In this document: positions 57,064 through 64,000 of the stretch, piece after piece
Layout of the letters: every line of letters begins with the position of its first letter
Numbering within the stretch: the stretch's first letter is position 1
Source: Tsukamurella pulmonis
GTDB taxonomy: Bacteria; Actinomycetota; Actinomycetes; Mycobacteriales; Mycobacteriaceae
Length of the DNA stretch: 64,000 nt
Direction: 5' to 3'
Assembly: GCF_900103175.1 (NCBI RefSeq)
Contig: NZ_FNLF01000002.1
Location: 2,184,136-2,248,135, forward strand
The notes under the pieces: generated by a model
What the model was told of the DNA's origin: nothing
The model's input: only the letters and a program-made list of their open reading frames with translations
Databases searched by the model: none
Position numbers and translations under genes: made by a program

Positions 57064-57794
57064 CGGACCTCCTCGAAGAACGCGGCGATGTAGTCGTCGG
57101 TGACGGCCGCCGCCCGCACGCGCGCGGGCGATCCCTGCACGACGATCCGGCCGGCGCGCATCACCGCCACCCCCTCGCATCCGGCGGCGAGCACCGAGGG
57201 CAGGTCGTGGGTGATCACCAGCACGGCGGCGCCGTCGTCGGCCAGGTCGCGCAGCAGCCGCAGTACCCCGCGAGCGGTGTCCGGGTCCAGCGCGGACGTC
57301 GGCTCGTCGGCCAGCACCACCGACGGTGCGCCGGCGACCGCCGCGGCCACGGCCGCGCGTTGCGCCATCCCGCCGGACAGCTCGTGCGGGTACAGCGGCA
57401 GGGCGTCCGCGGGCAGGCCCGCCGCCGCGCAGAGCTGCGCGGGCGAGCGCGTGCCGTCGAGCGTGCGGATCACCTCGTCGAGTTGCGAGCCCAGCGTGCG
57501 GACCGGGGTGAACGAGGTGACCGGCGACTGCGGCACCACGCCCACCACGTGCCCGCGCACCGCGGACCACGCCGCGTCGCCCTGCCCGAGCGCCCGTCCG
57601 GCCACCGTCACCTCGCCCGTGGCGGCGGTCCCGGCCGGGAGCAGTCCGCACAGTGCCGACGCGACCATCGACTTGCCGCACCCGGACTCGCCGACCAGCG
57701 CGGTGAGCGTTCCGGCCCGCAGATCGAGGTCGACGGAGTCGAGCACCGTCGCCGCGCCGGCGCGCACGGTCAGTGCGCGGATCGCGGCCGTCAT
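57060..57794 (-). CDS. ABC transporter ATP-binding protein, first NBD
   Basis: 244 residues, DppD/NikD type. Walker A GESGCGKSMVA, a Q-loop containing VVPQSPVTSFTP, canonical signature ELSGGMAQR, Walker B VLADEPTSALDPD and the switch His in VITHDLPSVLA. It powers uptake through the two permeases encoded just upstream on this strand. ATG at 57794 overlaps the permease stop; a GTG two codons earlier is possible. Confidence 0.92.
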   Translation of the reverse strand: MTAAIRALTVRAGAATVLDSVDLDLRAGTLTALVGESGCGKSMVASALCGLLPAGTAATGEVTVAGRALGQGDAAWSAVRGHVVGVVPQSPVTSFTPVRTLGSQLDEVIRTLDGTRSPAQLCAAAGLPADALPLYPHELSGGMAQRAAVAAAVAGAPSVVLADEPTSALDPDTARGVLRLLRDLADDGAAVLVITHDLPSVLAAGCEGVAVMRAGRIVVQGSPARVRAAAVTDDYIAAFFEEVR

Positions 57795-58594
57795 CGCCAC
57801 ACCTGTGGGGTCGGTGCGGCCGTCGCGCGCCGCAGGCTCGCGCCGCAGGCCGCGCACGCGAGCGCCGTCAGGACGAGGGCGGCGCCGGGCACCGCCAGCG
57901 TCCACCAGGCCCCGGTGAGGACGTCGCCCCGGGCCTGGCCGAGTTGCGATCCCAGGCTCGCCCGGTCGGGGGACAGGCCGACCCCCAGGAATGAGAGCGT
58001 GCTCTCGTGCCAGACGGCGTGCGGCAGCAGCACGACGGCCGCCACCAGCGCCTGGCTGCTCACCGCGGGCAGCAGGTGCCGCCGCGCCACGAACAGCCGG
58101 CTCGCGCCCGCCAGGCGCGAGGACTCCACCCACCCCGACGAGACCGTCGAGAGCAGCTCGGCCCGCACGACGCGGGCGACGGCCGGCCAGTGCGTGAGCG
58201 CGATGGACGCCACGATCGCAACGGGATCCCCGCGCCAGAGTGCCGCGATGACCACGCCCACCACCAGATGGGGCAGTGCGTTCACGCCGTCCACGAGCCG
58301 CATGAGCGTCGCATCGAACCACCCGCCCACTGCGGCGGCGGCCGTGCCCACGAGCAGGCCGAGCAGTGTCGACAGGGCCGCGCAGACGGCGGCGAGCAGG
58401 AGGGAGATCCGCAGGGCCGAGGCCGTGCGCACCGCGATGTCGTAGCCGGAGTGGTCGGTGCCGAGTGCGGTGCCGGAGCCAGGAGGGAGCAGGGCGTCCC
58501 CGAAGTCCGCCGTCTGCGGACCGGCCAGGTACGGCACGGCCAGCGCGGCCACGACGAGCGCGGCCAGCACCGCCCAGGGCGCGGCGCGCCTCAT
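57791..58594 (-). CDS. ABC transporter permease, DppC/NikC type
   Basis: 267 residues, six membrane helices. A periplasmic loop GTALGTDHSGYDIAVRT and the BPD_transp EAA loop VESSRLAGASRLFVARRHLL mark the family; WHESTLSFLGVGLSP is a typical final loop. Partner of the next permease in a dipeptide/nickel-type importer. The 4-bp ATGA overlaps with both neighbours show a tight operon. Confidence 0.93.
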   Translation of the reverse strand: MRRAAPWAVLAALVVAALAVPYLAGPQTADFGDALLPPGSGTALGTDHSGYDIAVRTASALRISLLLAAVCAALSTLLGLLVGTAAAAVGGWFDATLMRLVDGVNALPHLVVGVVIAALWRGDPVAIVASIALTHWPAVARVVRAELLSTVSSGWVESSRLAGASRLFVARRHLLPAVSSQALVAAVVLLPHAVWHESTLSFLGVGLSPDRASLGSQLGQARGDVLTGAWWTLAVPGAALVLTALACAACGASLRRATAAPTPQVWR

Positions 58595-59616
58595 CCGGCC
58601 ATCTCGATCCGCGGATCCAGCCAGATCGCGGCGGCGTCGGACGCCGCGGAGCCGATCAGGACGGCGGCCGCCGCGAGCAGCGACAGCGCGGCGAAGAGCG
58701 GGAAGTCGAGCGCCGTCGCCGCGTCCACGAGGGTGGCGGCCAGTCCGGGCCAGCTGAAGACCACCTCGACGACGGCCGCGCCCGCGATGACCTCCGGCAG
58801 GCGCGTGCCGAGCAGAGCCAGCGTCGGTAGTACCGCGACGGGCGCGATGTGCCGGCGGAGCAGGCCGGGGCCGCTGATCCCGCGGCTGCGCGCCCCGCGC
58901 ACGGCATCGGACTCGGCGGCGTCCACCACGGCGGAGCGCATGGACAACAGCAGCCACGGCACCTGCGAGAGCGTCAGCGTGATGAGCGGGAGCACGGCGT
59001 GCGTGAGGATCCCGCCGAGCGTGTACGGGTCGCCCGGGCCGCGTGCGCCCGAGGTGGGCAGCGCGCGCAGCGCCACGGCGAAGACCGCGACCAGTACCAG
59101 GGAGATGACGAAGGGCGGCGTGGCCGCCAGCGCGGTGGCCAGGCCCGAGACGGCGCGGTCGAGCGCGCTGCCGCGCCGCATTCCCGCGATCCCACCGAGC
59201 ACGAGCGCCAGCATCGCGGCGAGGGTCAGTGCGGCCGCCGACAGGCCCAGCGTGAACGGCAGGCCCGCGGCGAGCACCTCCGTCACCGGCCGGCGCTGCG
59301 TCGCCGACCAGCCGAGGTCCCCCGACGGGAGCCCGCTGATCCAGTGCCACCACGCCGACCACCACGTCGTGTTCAGGCCGTACGCGGCGCGGGCCGCCTC
59401 GCGCTGCGACTGTGTCGCGGACTGGTAGTCGGCGCCGAGGTAGGTCGCGAGCGGATCGAAGGGGGACAGGTCCGCGAGCGCGAACAGCGCGAGCGACACG
59501 ATGCCCAGAAGGGGCACCGCGACGGCGGCGCGGGTCACCAGCAGGCGGCCGATCGCAGGGCCGCGCCGCCTGCGCCGCTCCGGGCTCAGCGTCGCCACGA
59601 GGGCAGATTCCACCAC
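58591..59616 (-). CDS. ABC transporter permease, DppB/NikB type
   Basis: 341 residues, six membrane helices with an N-terminal helix (RAAVAVPLLGIVSLALFALA) and a large first external loop. EAA loop: DAVRGARSRGISGPGLLRRH. GTGs at 59616, 59613 and 59598 could all start it; the longest is shown, overlapping the binding-protein gene by 31 bp, but 59598 would give a more usual 13-bp overlap. It forms the channel with the DppC-type subunit. Confidence 0.9.
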   Translation of the reverse strand: MVESALVATLSPERRRRRGPAIGRLLVTRAAVAVPLLGIVSLALFALADLSPFDPLATYLGADYQSATQSQREAARAAYGLNTTWWSAWWHWISGLPSGDLGWSATQRRPVTEVLAAGLPFTLGLSAAALTLAAMLALVLGGIAGMRRGSALDRAVSGLATALAATPPFVISLVLVAVFAVALRALPTSGARGPGDPYTLGGILTHAVLPLITLTLSQVPWLLLSMRSAVVDAAESDAVRGARSRGISGPGLLRRHIAPVAVLPTLALLGTRLPEVIAGAAVVEVVFSWPGLAATLVDAATALDFPLFAALSLLAAAAVLIGSAASDAAAIWLDPRIEMAG

Positions 59617-61163
59617 GGGCCCCAGCTCACGCCGTGCGAGTGGGGCTCGAGGATCGGCGCGGCGAACGTCCAGCCCGGGGACCGCACGGCGTAGACGTGA
59701 TGCAGGTGAGCGAGGAAGACCCCGGAGGGTTCGGCGGCGTAGGCCAGCTGGATCCGTCGGTACGCCTCGTCCTTCGCCGGGCCGGGGGTCAGCTCGCGGG
59801 CGCGATCGAGCAGACCGTCGAGGCCGGGCGCGGTGTAGTTCCCCGGATTGCTGTACGGCGAGGAGGCCGGCACCCGGGTGTGCAGCGCGTCGTAGCCCTG
59901 CGAGTCGATGCTGAACGGCGTCTCGCCGCCGGCGAGCAGGACCGCGGCGTCACCGGTGCGCTTCTCGATGTCGTCCCAGCTGCTGCCCTGCGGCGTGACG
60001 ACGATGCCGAGCGGCTTCATGGCGGCCGCGAACGCGACGGCGAGATCGCGACGCACCGAGTCGGAGGCGTTGTAGAGCAGTGGGAACGCGGCGCTCTGCC
60101 CGTCGCGGGCACGGGTGCCGTCGGGACCGGTGAGCCAGCCGGCCTCGTCCAGGAGCCGGCGGGCCGTGTCCTGGTCGAAGCCGAATTGCGCGGCGGGCTC
60201 GTACGCGGCGCCGTACACGGACGAGTAGGGCGTGCTCGCGGGCTCACCGGCGCCACCCAGGACGCCGGAGACGAGGGCGGCGCGGTCGACGCCGAGGTTC
60301 ATCGCCCGCCGCGCGGCGGGGTCGGCGGCGAACCGGTTCCCGGAGGGCAGCGAGACGCCGCGCCAGTCGGACGACTTGACGGTCACGGTCCGCACGTCGC
60401 CTCGCCCGTCGAGCGACGCGGCGAGCTTGGGCGGGAGGGAGGCCCCGTCGATCTCCCCGGCCCGGATCCGCTGGGCGCGGGCGTTGTCGTCGGCGACCAG
60501 GGTGTAGACCACCCGGCGCACGGCCGGCGGTTCGCCGCGGTCGGTGCGCGCGACGAGCACCGCCTGGTCGTTCGCGACGGATTCGAGACGGTACGGGCCC
60601 GTGCCCACGGGATCGCGGTTGAGCGACCACTGCGCGGCGGGCCGTGTCTCGACCCGCTCGGACGGCACGATGCCCAGGAGCAGGTAGGGGGTCGGATCGG
60701 CGTCGGTGGTCAGGCGGACGGTGACCGCGTTCTCGCCGTCGGCCGTGACCTCCTCGACCGGCGCGACGTGGGTGGCGATGTCGGCGGCGACCGCGGGCGC
60801 ACGGGCGGCGTCGTAGGTGGCGACCACGTCGGCGGCGTCGAAGCGGCTGCCGTCGGAGAAGGTGACCCCGGAGCGCAGGGCGATCCGCCAGGTACGCGGG
60901 GCGATCCGCTGGGGTGCGGCGTCGGCGAGCGCGGGGACCAGGTTCGGGACCGCGGTGTCCGACGGTGCGTCGGGCCGGTACAGCCCGTCGTAGAGCGGGG
61001 ACACCCCGAGCTCGCCGTAGCCCAGGAGCGGGTTGAAGGCGCCGAGCTCCTGCGTCTCCGCCAGGACCAGGCGATCCCCGTCGGACGCGGGCGCGGAGGA
61101 GCAGGCCGACGTCGCGAGGGCGGCTATCGTGAGAAAGCCGAGGACACGGCGGGCTCTGCGCAT
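59586..61163 (-). CDS. Solute-binding lipoprotein, family 5 (DppA/NikA-like)
   Basis: 525 residues. The lipoprotein signal ends TSAC with Cys21 as lipid site. The SBP_bac_5 fold follows: FNPLLGYGELGVSPLYDGLY, LRSGVTFSDGSRFDAADVV, YLLLGIVPSE, NRDPVGTGPYRLE. It captures the transported solute outside the membrane. Family members bind peptides, nickel chelates, heme or opines; ligand residues cannot be assigned here. First gene of a five-gene operon and divergent from an ArsR regulator, with a palindrome between. Confidence 0.92.
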   Translation of the reverse strand: MRRARRVLGFLTIAALATSACSSAPASDGDRLVLAETQELGAFNPLLGYGELGVSPLYDGLYRPDAPSDTAVPNLVPALADAAPQRIAPRTWRIALRSGVTFSDGSRFDAADVVATYDAARAPAVAADIATHVAPVEEVTADGENAVTVRLTTDADPTPYLLLGIVPSERVETRPAAQWSLNRDPVGTGPYRLESVANDQAVLVARTDRGEPPAVRRVVYTLVADDNARAQRIRAGEIDGASLPPKLAASLDGRGDVRTVTVKSSDWRGVSLPSGNRFAADPAARRAMNLGVDRAALVSGVLGGAGEPASTPYSSVYGAAYEPAAQFGFDQDTARRLLDEAGWLTGPDGTRARDGQSAAFPLLYNASDSVRRDLAVAFAAAMKPLGIVVTPQGSSWDDIEKRTGDAAVLLAGGETPFSIDSQGYDALHTRVPASSPYSNPGNYTAPGLDGLLDRARELTPGPAKDEAYRRIQLAYAAEPSGVFLAHLHHVYAVRSPGWTFAAPILEPHSHGVSWGPWWNLPSWRR

Positions 61164-61173
61164 GCGGAGGACT

Positions 61174-61197
61174 ATATCTGTCCAATTGCAAAGATGT
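61174..61197. promoter_or_regulatory. 24-bp imperfect palindrome, probable ArsR-family operator
   Basis: atatctgtccaattgcaaagatgt matches its reverse complement at 18 of 24 positions around caattg. It fills most of the 53-bp gap between the divergent binding-protein gene (ATG at 61163) and arsR-type gene (ATG at 61217), so one bound dimer could shut both promoters. Confidence 0.7.
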
Positions 61198-61216
61198 CGG
61201 ATGGAGCGGGGTTTCG

Positions 61217-61537
61217 ATGACGGAGGTCGATGTCGAGGACCCGAGCGAGTGGGCGGCGAGATTCGCCCTGCTCGGTGACGAGACGCGGTTGCGGCTGCTC
61301 ACCGCCATGCACGCCCGTCCCGGGCTCGGCGTCGGGGAGCTCGCCGCGCGCGCGGGGATCGGGGAGAACGCCGCCTCGCAGGCGCTGCGGGTGCTGCGCC
61401 ACGCGGGGTGGGTCAGCGCCGAACGCGACGGCCGCGTCGTGCGCTACTTCCTGCGGAACGATGCGATCGTGCACCGGATCCTGCACGACATCCTCGGCGC
61501 TCATCACGCAGCCACCCCGGACGAGCCGCTGGGGTAG
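61217..61537 (+). CDS. ArsR/SmtB-family transcriptional regulator
   Basis: 106 residues, winged helix: LLGDETRLRLLTAMHARPG, then recognition region LAARAGIGENAASQALRVLR. No ArsR-type CVC site is present. The last helix is rich in possible metal ligands: NDAIVHRILHDILGAHHAAT. In CzrA/NmtR the site is D-x-H-x10-H-x2-H; here one Asp and four His lie in that helix but with different spacing, so metal sensing is possible but not certain. It very likely represses the divergent ABC importer. Confidence 0.92.
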   Translation: MTEVDVEDPSEWAARFALLGDETRLRLLTAMHARPGLGVGELAARAGIGENAASQALRVLRHAGWVSAERDGRVVRYFLRNDAIVHRILHDILGAHHAATPDEPLG

Positions 61538-61547
61538 GTTGGAGGAG

Positions 61548-62654
61548 ATGGTTGCCGCGCTGGGATACGAGACGACGAGGGCGGCCCTCACTGCGGTGGA
61601 GGGCCTGCTGGGTCGCCGGGTCGGCGCATCCGTCGAACTGGGCGAACCCGAGGATCTGGGTGGTTCCGGGCGCACCCTCGTGATGCGGGTCCGGGTGCTG
61701 CACAACAACCCTCTGCTCCCGCGGTCCGTCGTGATCAAGCAGCTGCGCGCCGCCGATCACACCGACAAGGACCACTCCGAGGCCTTCGCCCGCGAGGGCG
61801 CGGCGTACAAGTTCGCGACCGCTCTGCCGGTCGATGCCCGCCCGGGTCCGCAGCTGCTCGCCTCCGACGCCGAGGAGCGCATCCTCGTGCTGCAGGACCT
61901 CGGCGAGGGCGAGACCATGGGGGACCTGCTCCGCCGCACCCCGTCGTCGGGCGCGGCCACCGTGCTCTCGGCGTGGGCGCAGGCGCTCGGCCGCATGCAC
62001 GCGGGCACCTACGGGCGCGAGCGCGACCTGTCGGTACTCGCGCGCCGCGAGCACACCGACTCCCGCAACGACCCGGTCGCCGGCGAGGCGGCCCGCGCCG
62101 CCGACGCGGTGCCCGCGGCGCTCGGCGGTGTCGACGAGGCCACCCGCGCCGTTCTCGACGCCGCGGTCGCCCTGTTCACCGAGGGACCGTTCCGCGCCTT
62201 CAGCCCGTCCGACGTCGGCCCCGACAACACGCACGTCGTGGGCGGCGCGGTGCGCTTCCTCGACTACGAGTGGGCGGGCTTCCGCGACGGCGCGCTGGAC
62301 GTGGCGTACGTCCTGCTGACCTACCCCGACTGCATCGAGGACGGCCACGACCCGGACCTCGACGTCGCGATCGTGGAGGCGTGGCGCTCCGAGGTCGTGC
62401 GCCTGTGGCCCCGGCTGGCCGACGACGTCGCGCTCCGCCGGCACGTGACCACCGCGAAGCTGGCCTGGCTGACGCTCGCCACCTACTGGGCGCTCGGCCT
62501 GGACTCCGCCAGCCGCATCGACGCCGGCCATCTCGACAGCCTGCCCGCCTGGTCCAACGACGATCTCGCCGCCCGGTGGGACCGGCTGGCCGCCGCCGAC
62601 CCCCGCGTGCACGACTTCGCCGTCGCCGCCGCCGCGGAGGTCCGCGCGCTATGA
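61548..62654 (+). CDS. Aminoglycoside phosphotransferase/kinase-like protein
   Basis: 368 residues with the APH fold. [11 protein letters not shown] supplies the ATP lysine region, and [18 protein letters not shown] the hinge. The catalytic loop is altered: [16 protein letters not shown] in place of HxDxxxxN, although [20 protein letters not shown] keeps the metal-binding Asp of DYE. Thus it keeps nucleotide-type features but the catalytic Asp position is changed. Substrate unknown; not evidence for drug resistance. ATG at 61548 follows GGAGG closely. Confidence 0.82.
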   Translation: MVAALGYETTRAALTAVEGLLGRRVGASVELGEPEDLGGSGRTLVMRVRVLHNNPLLPRSVVIKQLRAADHTDKDHSEAFAREGAAYKFATALPVDARPGPQLLASDAEERILVLQDLGEGETMGDLLRRTPSSGAATVLSAWAQALGRMHAGTYGRERDLSVLARREHTDSRNDPVAGEAARAADAVPAALGGVDEATRAVLDAAVALFTEGPFRAFSPSDVGPDNTHVVGGAVRFLDYEWAGFRDGALDVAYVLLTYPDCIEDGHDPDLDVAIVEAWRSEVVRLWPRLADDVALRRHVTTAKLAWLTLATYWALGLDSASRIDAGHLDSLPAWSNDDLAARWDRLAAADPRVHDFAVAAAAEVRAL

Positions 62655-62683
62655 CCCGCCCCGCGGAGGTCCGCCTCCGGTGA
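62632..62683 (+). other. Partial duplication with a 10-codon frame before rarA
   Basis: ccgcggaggtccgc occurs at 62632-62645 and again at 62661-62674, 29 bp apart. The ATG at 62651 (overlapping the previous stop) opens a 10-codon frame that ends at TGA 62681-62683, overlapping the rarA GTG. The arrangement could couple rarA translation to the gene before it, but the mini-frame could be chance. Confidence 0.4.
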
Positions 62684-64000
62684 CCGGTTCCCTGTTCGGC
62701 GACGACGGGGATCTCGGAGCGCCACCCGAAGCACCGTCGGCCCGCGGGCCGGTCGAGTTCGTCCCCACCCACGCGGGCACCCCGCTCGCCGTGCGCATGC
62801 GCCCCCGCGACCTCGACGAGGTCCTCGGCCAGGAGCACCTGCTCGGACCGGGCACCCCGCTGCGCCGCCTGATCGACGGTGCCGGCGCGGCGAGCGTGAT
62901 CCTCTACGGCCCGCCCGGCACCGGGAAGACGACGATCGCCTCGCTCATCTCCGGCGCGACGGGACGCCGGTTCGAGGCGCTGTCCGCGCTCTCCGCGGGC
63001 GTGAAGGACGTGCGCGCCGTCATCGAGCTGGCGCGCCGGCGTCTGCTCGTCGACGAGCAGACGGTCCTGTTCATCGACGAGGTGCACCGGTTCTCCAAGG
63101 CACAGCAGGACGCCCTGCTCGCGGCCGTCGAGAACCGGGTCGTGCTGCTCGTCGCGGCCACCACGGAGAACCCCAGCTTCTCCGTGGTCTCGCCGCTGCT
63201 CTCGCGGTCTCTGATCCTGCAGTTGCGGCCGCTCGAGCCCCCGCACATCTCCGAGCTCATCGATCGCGCCCTGACCGACCCGCGGGGGTACGACGGTGCG
63301 CTCACCATCGCCGACGAGGCCCGCGAGCACCTGGTGCGCCTCGCCGGCGGCGACGCCCGGCGCTCGCTGACCGCACTCGAAGCCGCCGCCGACGTGACGT
63401 TGGGGGAGGGCGGCGACGAGATCACCCTCGAGGCGGTCGAGTCGTCGATCGACACCGCAGCCGTGCGCTACGACCGCGCGGGCGATCAGCACTACGACGT
63501 GATCAGCGCCTTCATCAAGTCGATCCGCGGTTCGGACGTCGACGCGGCGCTGCACTACCTGGCCCGGATGATCTCGGCGGGCGAGGACCCGCGGTTCATC
63601 GCGCGACGTCTCGTGGTGCACGCCTCCGAGGACATCGGCATGGCCGACCCGCAGGCGCTGCTCGTCGCGACGGCCGCCGCGCAGGCCGTCCAGTTGATCG
63701 GCATGCCCGAGGCGCGGCTCGCGCTGGCGCAGGCCACGATCCACCTCGCGTCGGCGCCGAAGTCCGACGGGGTCGTCGCCGCCATCGGCGCCGCGATGGG
63801 CGACGTGGCGGCGGGCAAGGCGGGCCCGGTGCCGCCGCACCTGCGCGACGGGCACTACGCGGGCGCCGAGAAGCTCGGCAACGCGCAGGGCTACGTCTAT
63901 CCGCACCACGTCCCCGGCGGCGTCGCCGCGCAGCAGTACCCGCCCGACGATCTGGTGGGCGTCGACTACTACAGCCCCACCGACCACGGCTTCGAGCGCG
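62680..64000 (+). CDS. rarA: Replication-associated recombination protein RarA (MgsA), partial
   Basis: At least 440 residues, open at the right edge. AAA+ ATPase: Walker [10 protein letters not shown] at about 77-85, Walker [11 protein letters not shown] near 131, sensor [17 protein letters not shown], then helical lid and the oligomer domain ([51 protein letters not shown]). It acts at stalled forks with DNA polymerase and SSB. GTG at 62680 is the first start before LFGDDGDLG; Rv2559c is the counterpart near aspS. Confidence 0.95.
   Translation, partial: MTGSLFGDDGDLGAPPEAPSARGPVEFVPTHAGTPLAVRMRPRDLDEVLGQEHLLGPGTPLRRLIDGAGAASVILYGPPGTGKTTIASLISGATGRRFEALSALSAGVKDVRAVIELARRRLLVDEQTVLFIDEVHRFSKAQQDALLAAVENRVVLLVAATTENPSFSVVSPLLSRSLILQLRPLEPPHISELIDRALTDPRGYDGALTIADEAREHLVRLAGGDARRSLTALEAAADVTLGEGGDEITLEAVESSIDTAAVRYDRAGDQHYDVISAFIKSIRGSDVDAALHYLARMISAGEDPRFIARRLVVHASEDIGMADPQALLVATAAAQAVQLIGMPEARLALAQATIHLASAPKSDGVVAAIGAAMGDVAAGKAGPVPPHLRDGHYAGAEKLGNAQGYVYPHHVPGGVAAQQYPPDDLVGVDYYSPTDHGFER

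Noticed and set aside
61548-62654. Drug-resistance aminoglycoside kinase
   Set aside because: The fold is similar but the catalytic loop is altered and the gene is flanked by core genes, so resistance is not supported.

Overview
This high-GC window carries an actinobacterial gene set typical of the mycolic-acid lineage (Mycobacteriales). It has phosphatidylinositol-mannoside (PIM) synthesis genes, a wax-ester synthase/DGAT, a bifunctional Rel, a PdxST pyridoxal-phosphate synthase, many GTG starts and ATGA/GTGA overlaps. Gene order recalls M. tuberculosis blocks thrS-HIT-pgsA-patA-pimA-nudix, pdxS-tesB-pdxT-yebC-ruvCAB, yajC-secD-secF-apt-rel-ppi-hisS and aspS to rarA. It also holds a second syntenic block, glpD-tetR-agpS-dagK, which lies elsewhere (Rv2249c-Rv2252) in M. 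tuberculosis. No PE/PPE genes, insertion sequences or phage genes are visible. The best guess is a non-mycobacterial relative such as Tsukamurella; this is inferred from gene content, not proven.

Layout. 1-4.9 kb: accessory genes (partial isochorismatase-fold hydrolase, VOC protein, DUF1801 protein, a secreted repeat protein with an AT-rich upstream region, a degenerate nucleotidyltransferase-like protein, a PGPGW membrane protein and a FhuF-like 2Fe-2S protein). 5-11.5 kb: thrS and a tightly coupled PIM operon, ending in a three-copy 36-bp tandem repeat at the 3' end of pimA and a membrane NUDIX protein. 11.5-17 kb: a Ser/Thr kinase, pdxS, an RDD-FHA protein and a PP2C phosphatase. 17-24.7 kb: tesB, pdxT, WS/DGAT, yebC, a VanW protein and ruvCAB behind a probable LexA box. 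24.7-30.7 kb: two convergent membrane glycosylation genes, a small membrane protein and an unusual RecQ. 30.8-40.9 kb: yajC-secD-secF-apt-rel, a strong bidirectional terminator, a membrane cyclophilin, an MBL hydrolase, hisS and a membrane protein. 41-43.8 kb: a radical SAM gene behind an SOS-like palindrome, an SRPBCC protein and a COG0523 metallochaperone GTPase with a Zur-like palindrome at its start. 43.8-48.4 kb: glycerolipid genes glpD, tetR, agpS-like and a lipid kinase. 48.4-56.4 kb: two peptidases, aspS, and an ATP-grasp/alpha-E plus transglutaminase pair. 56.4-61.5 kb: a five-gene Dpp/Nik-type ABC importer opposite an ArsR-family regulator, with a palindrome between them. 61.5-64 kb: a phosphotransferase-like protein and rarA, which runs off the right edge.

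Functionally the window joins envelope lipid synthesis, protein export, stringent response, recombination repair and metal or peptide uptake. The least explained parts are the secreted repeat protein, the ATP-grasp/alpha-E/transglutaminase pair, the RecQ C-terminal domain, the ArsR-linked importer with a degenerate second ATPase, and the kinase/FHA/phosphatase set placed between PIM and vitamin B6 genes. Coordinates come from reading the sequence directly. Domain calls rest on motifs visible in the translations; no database search was run.
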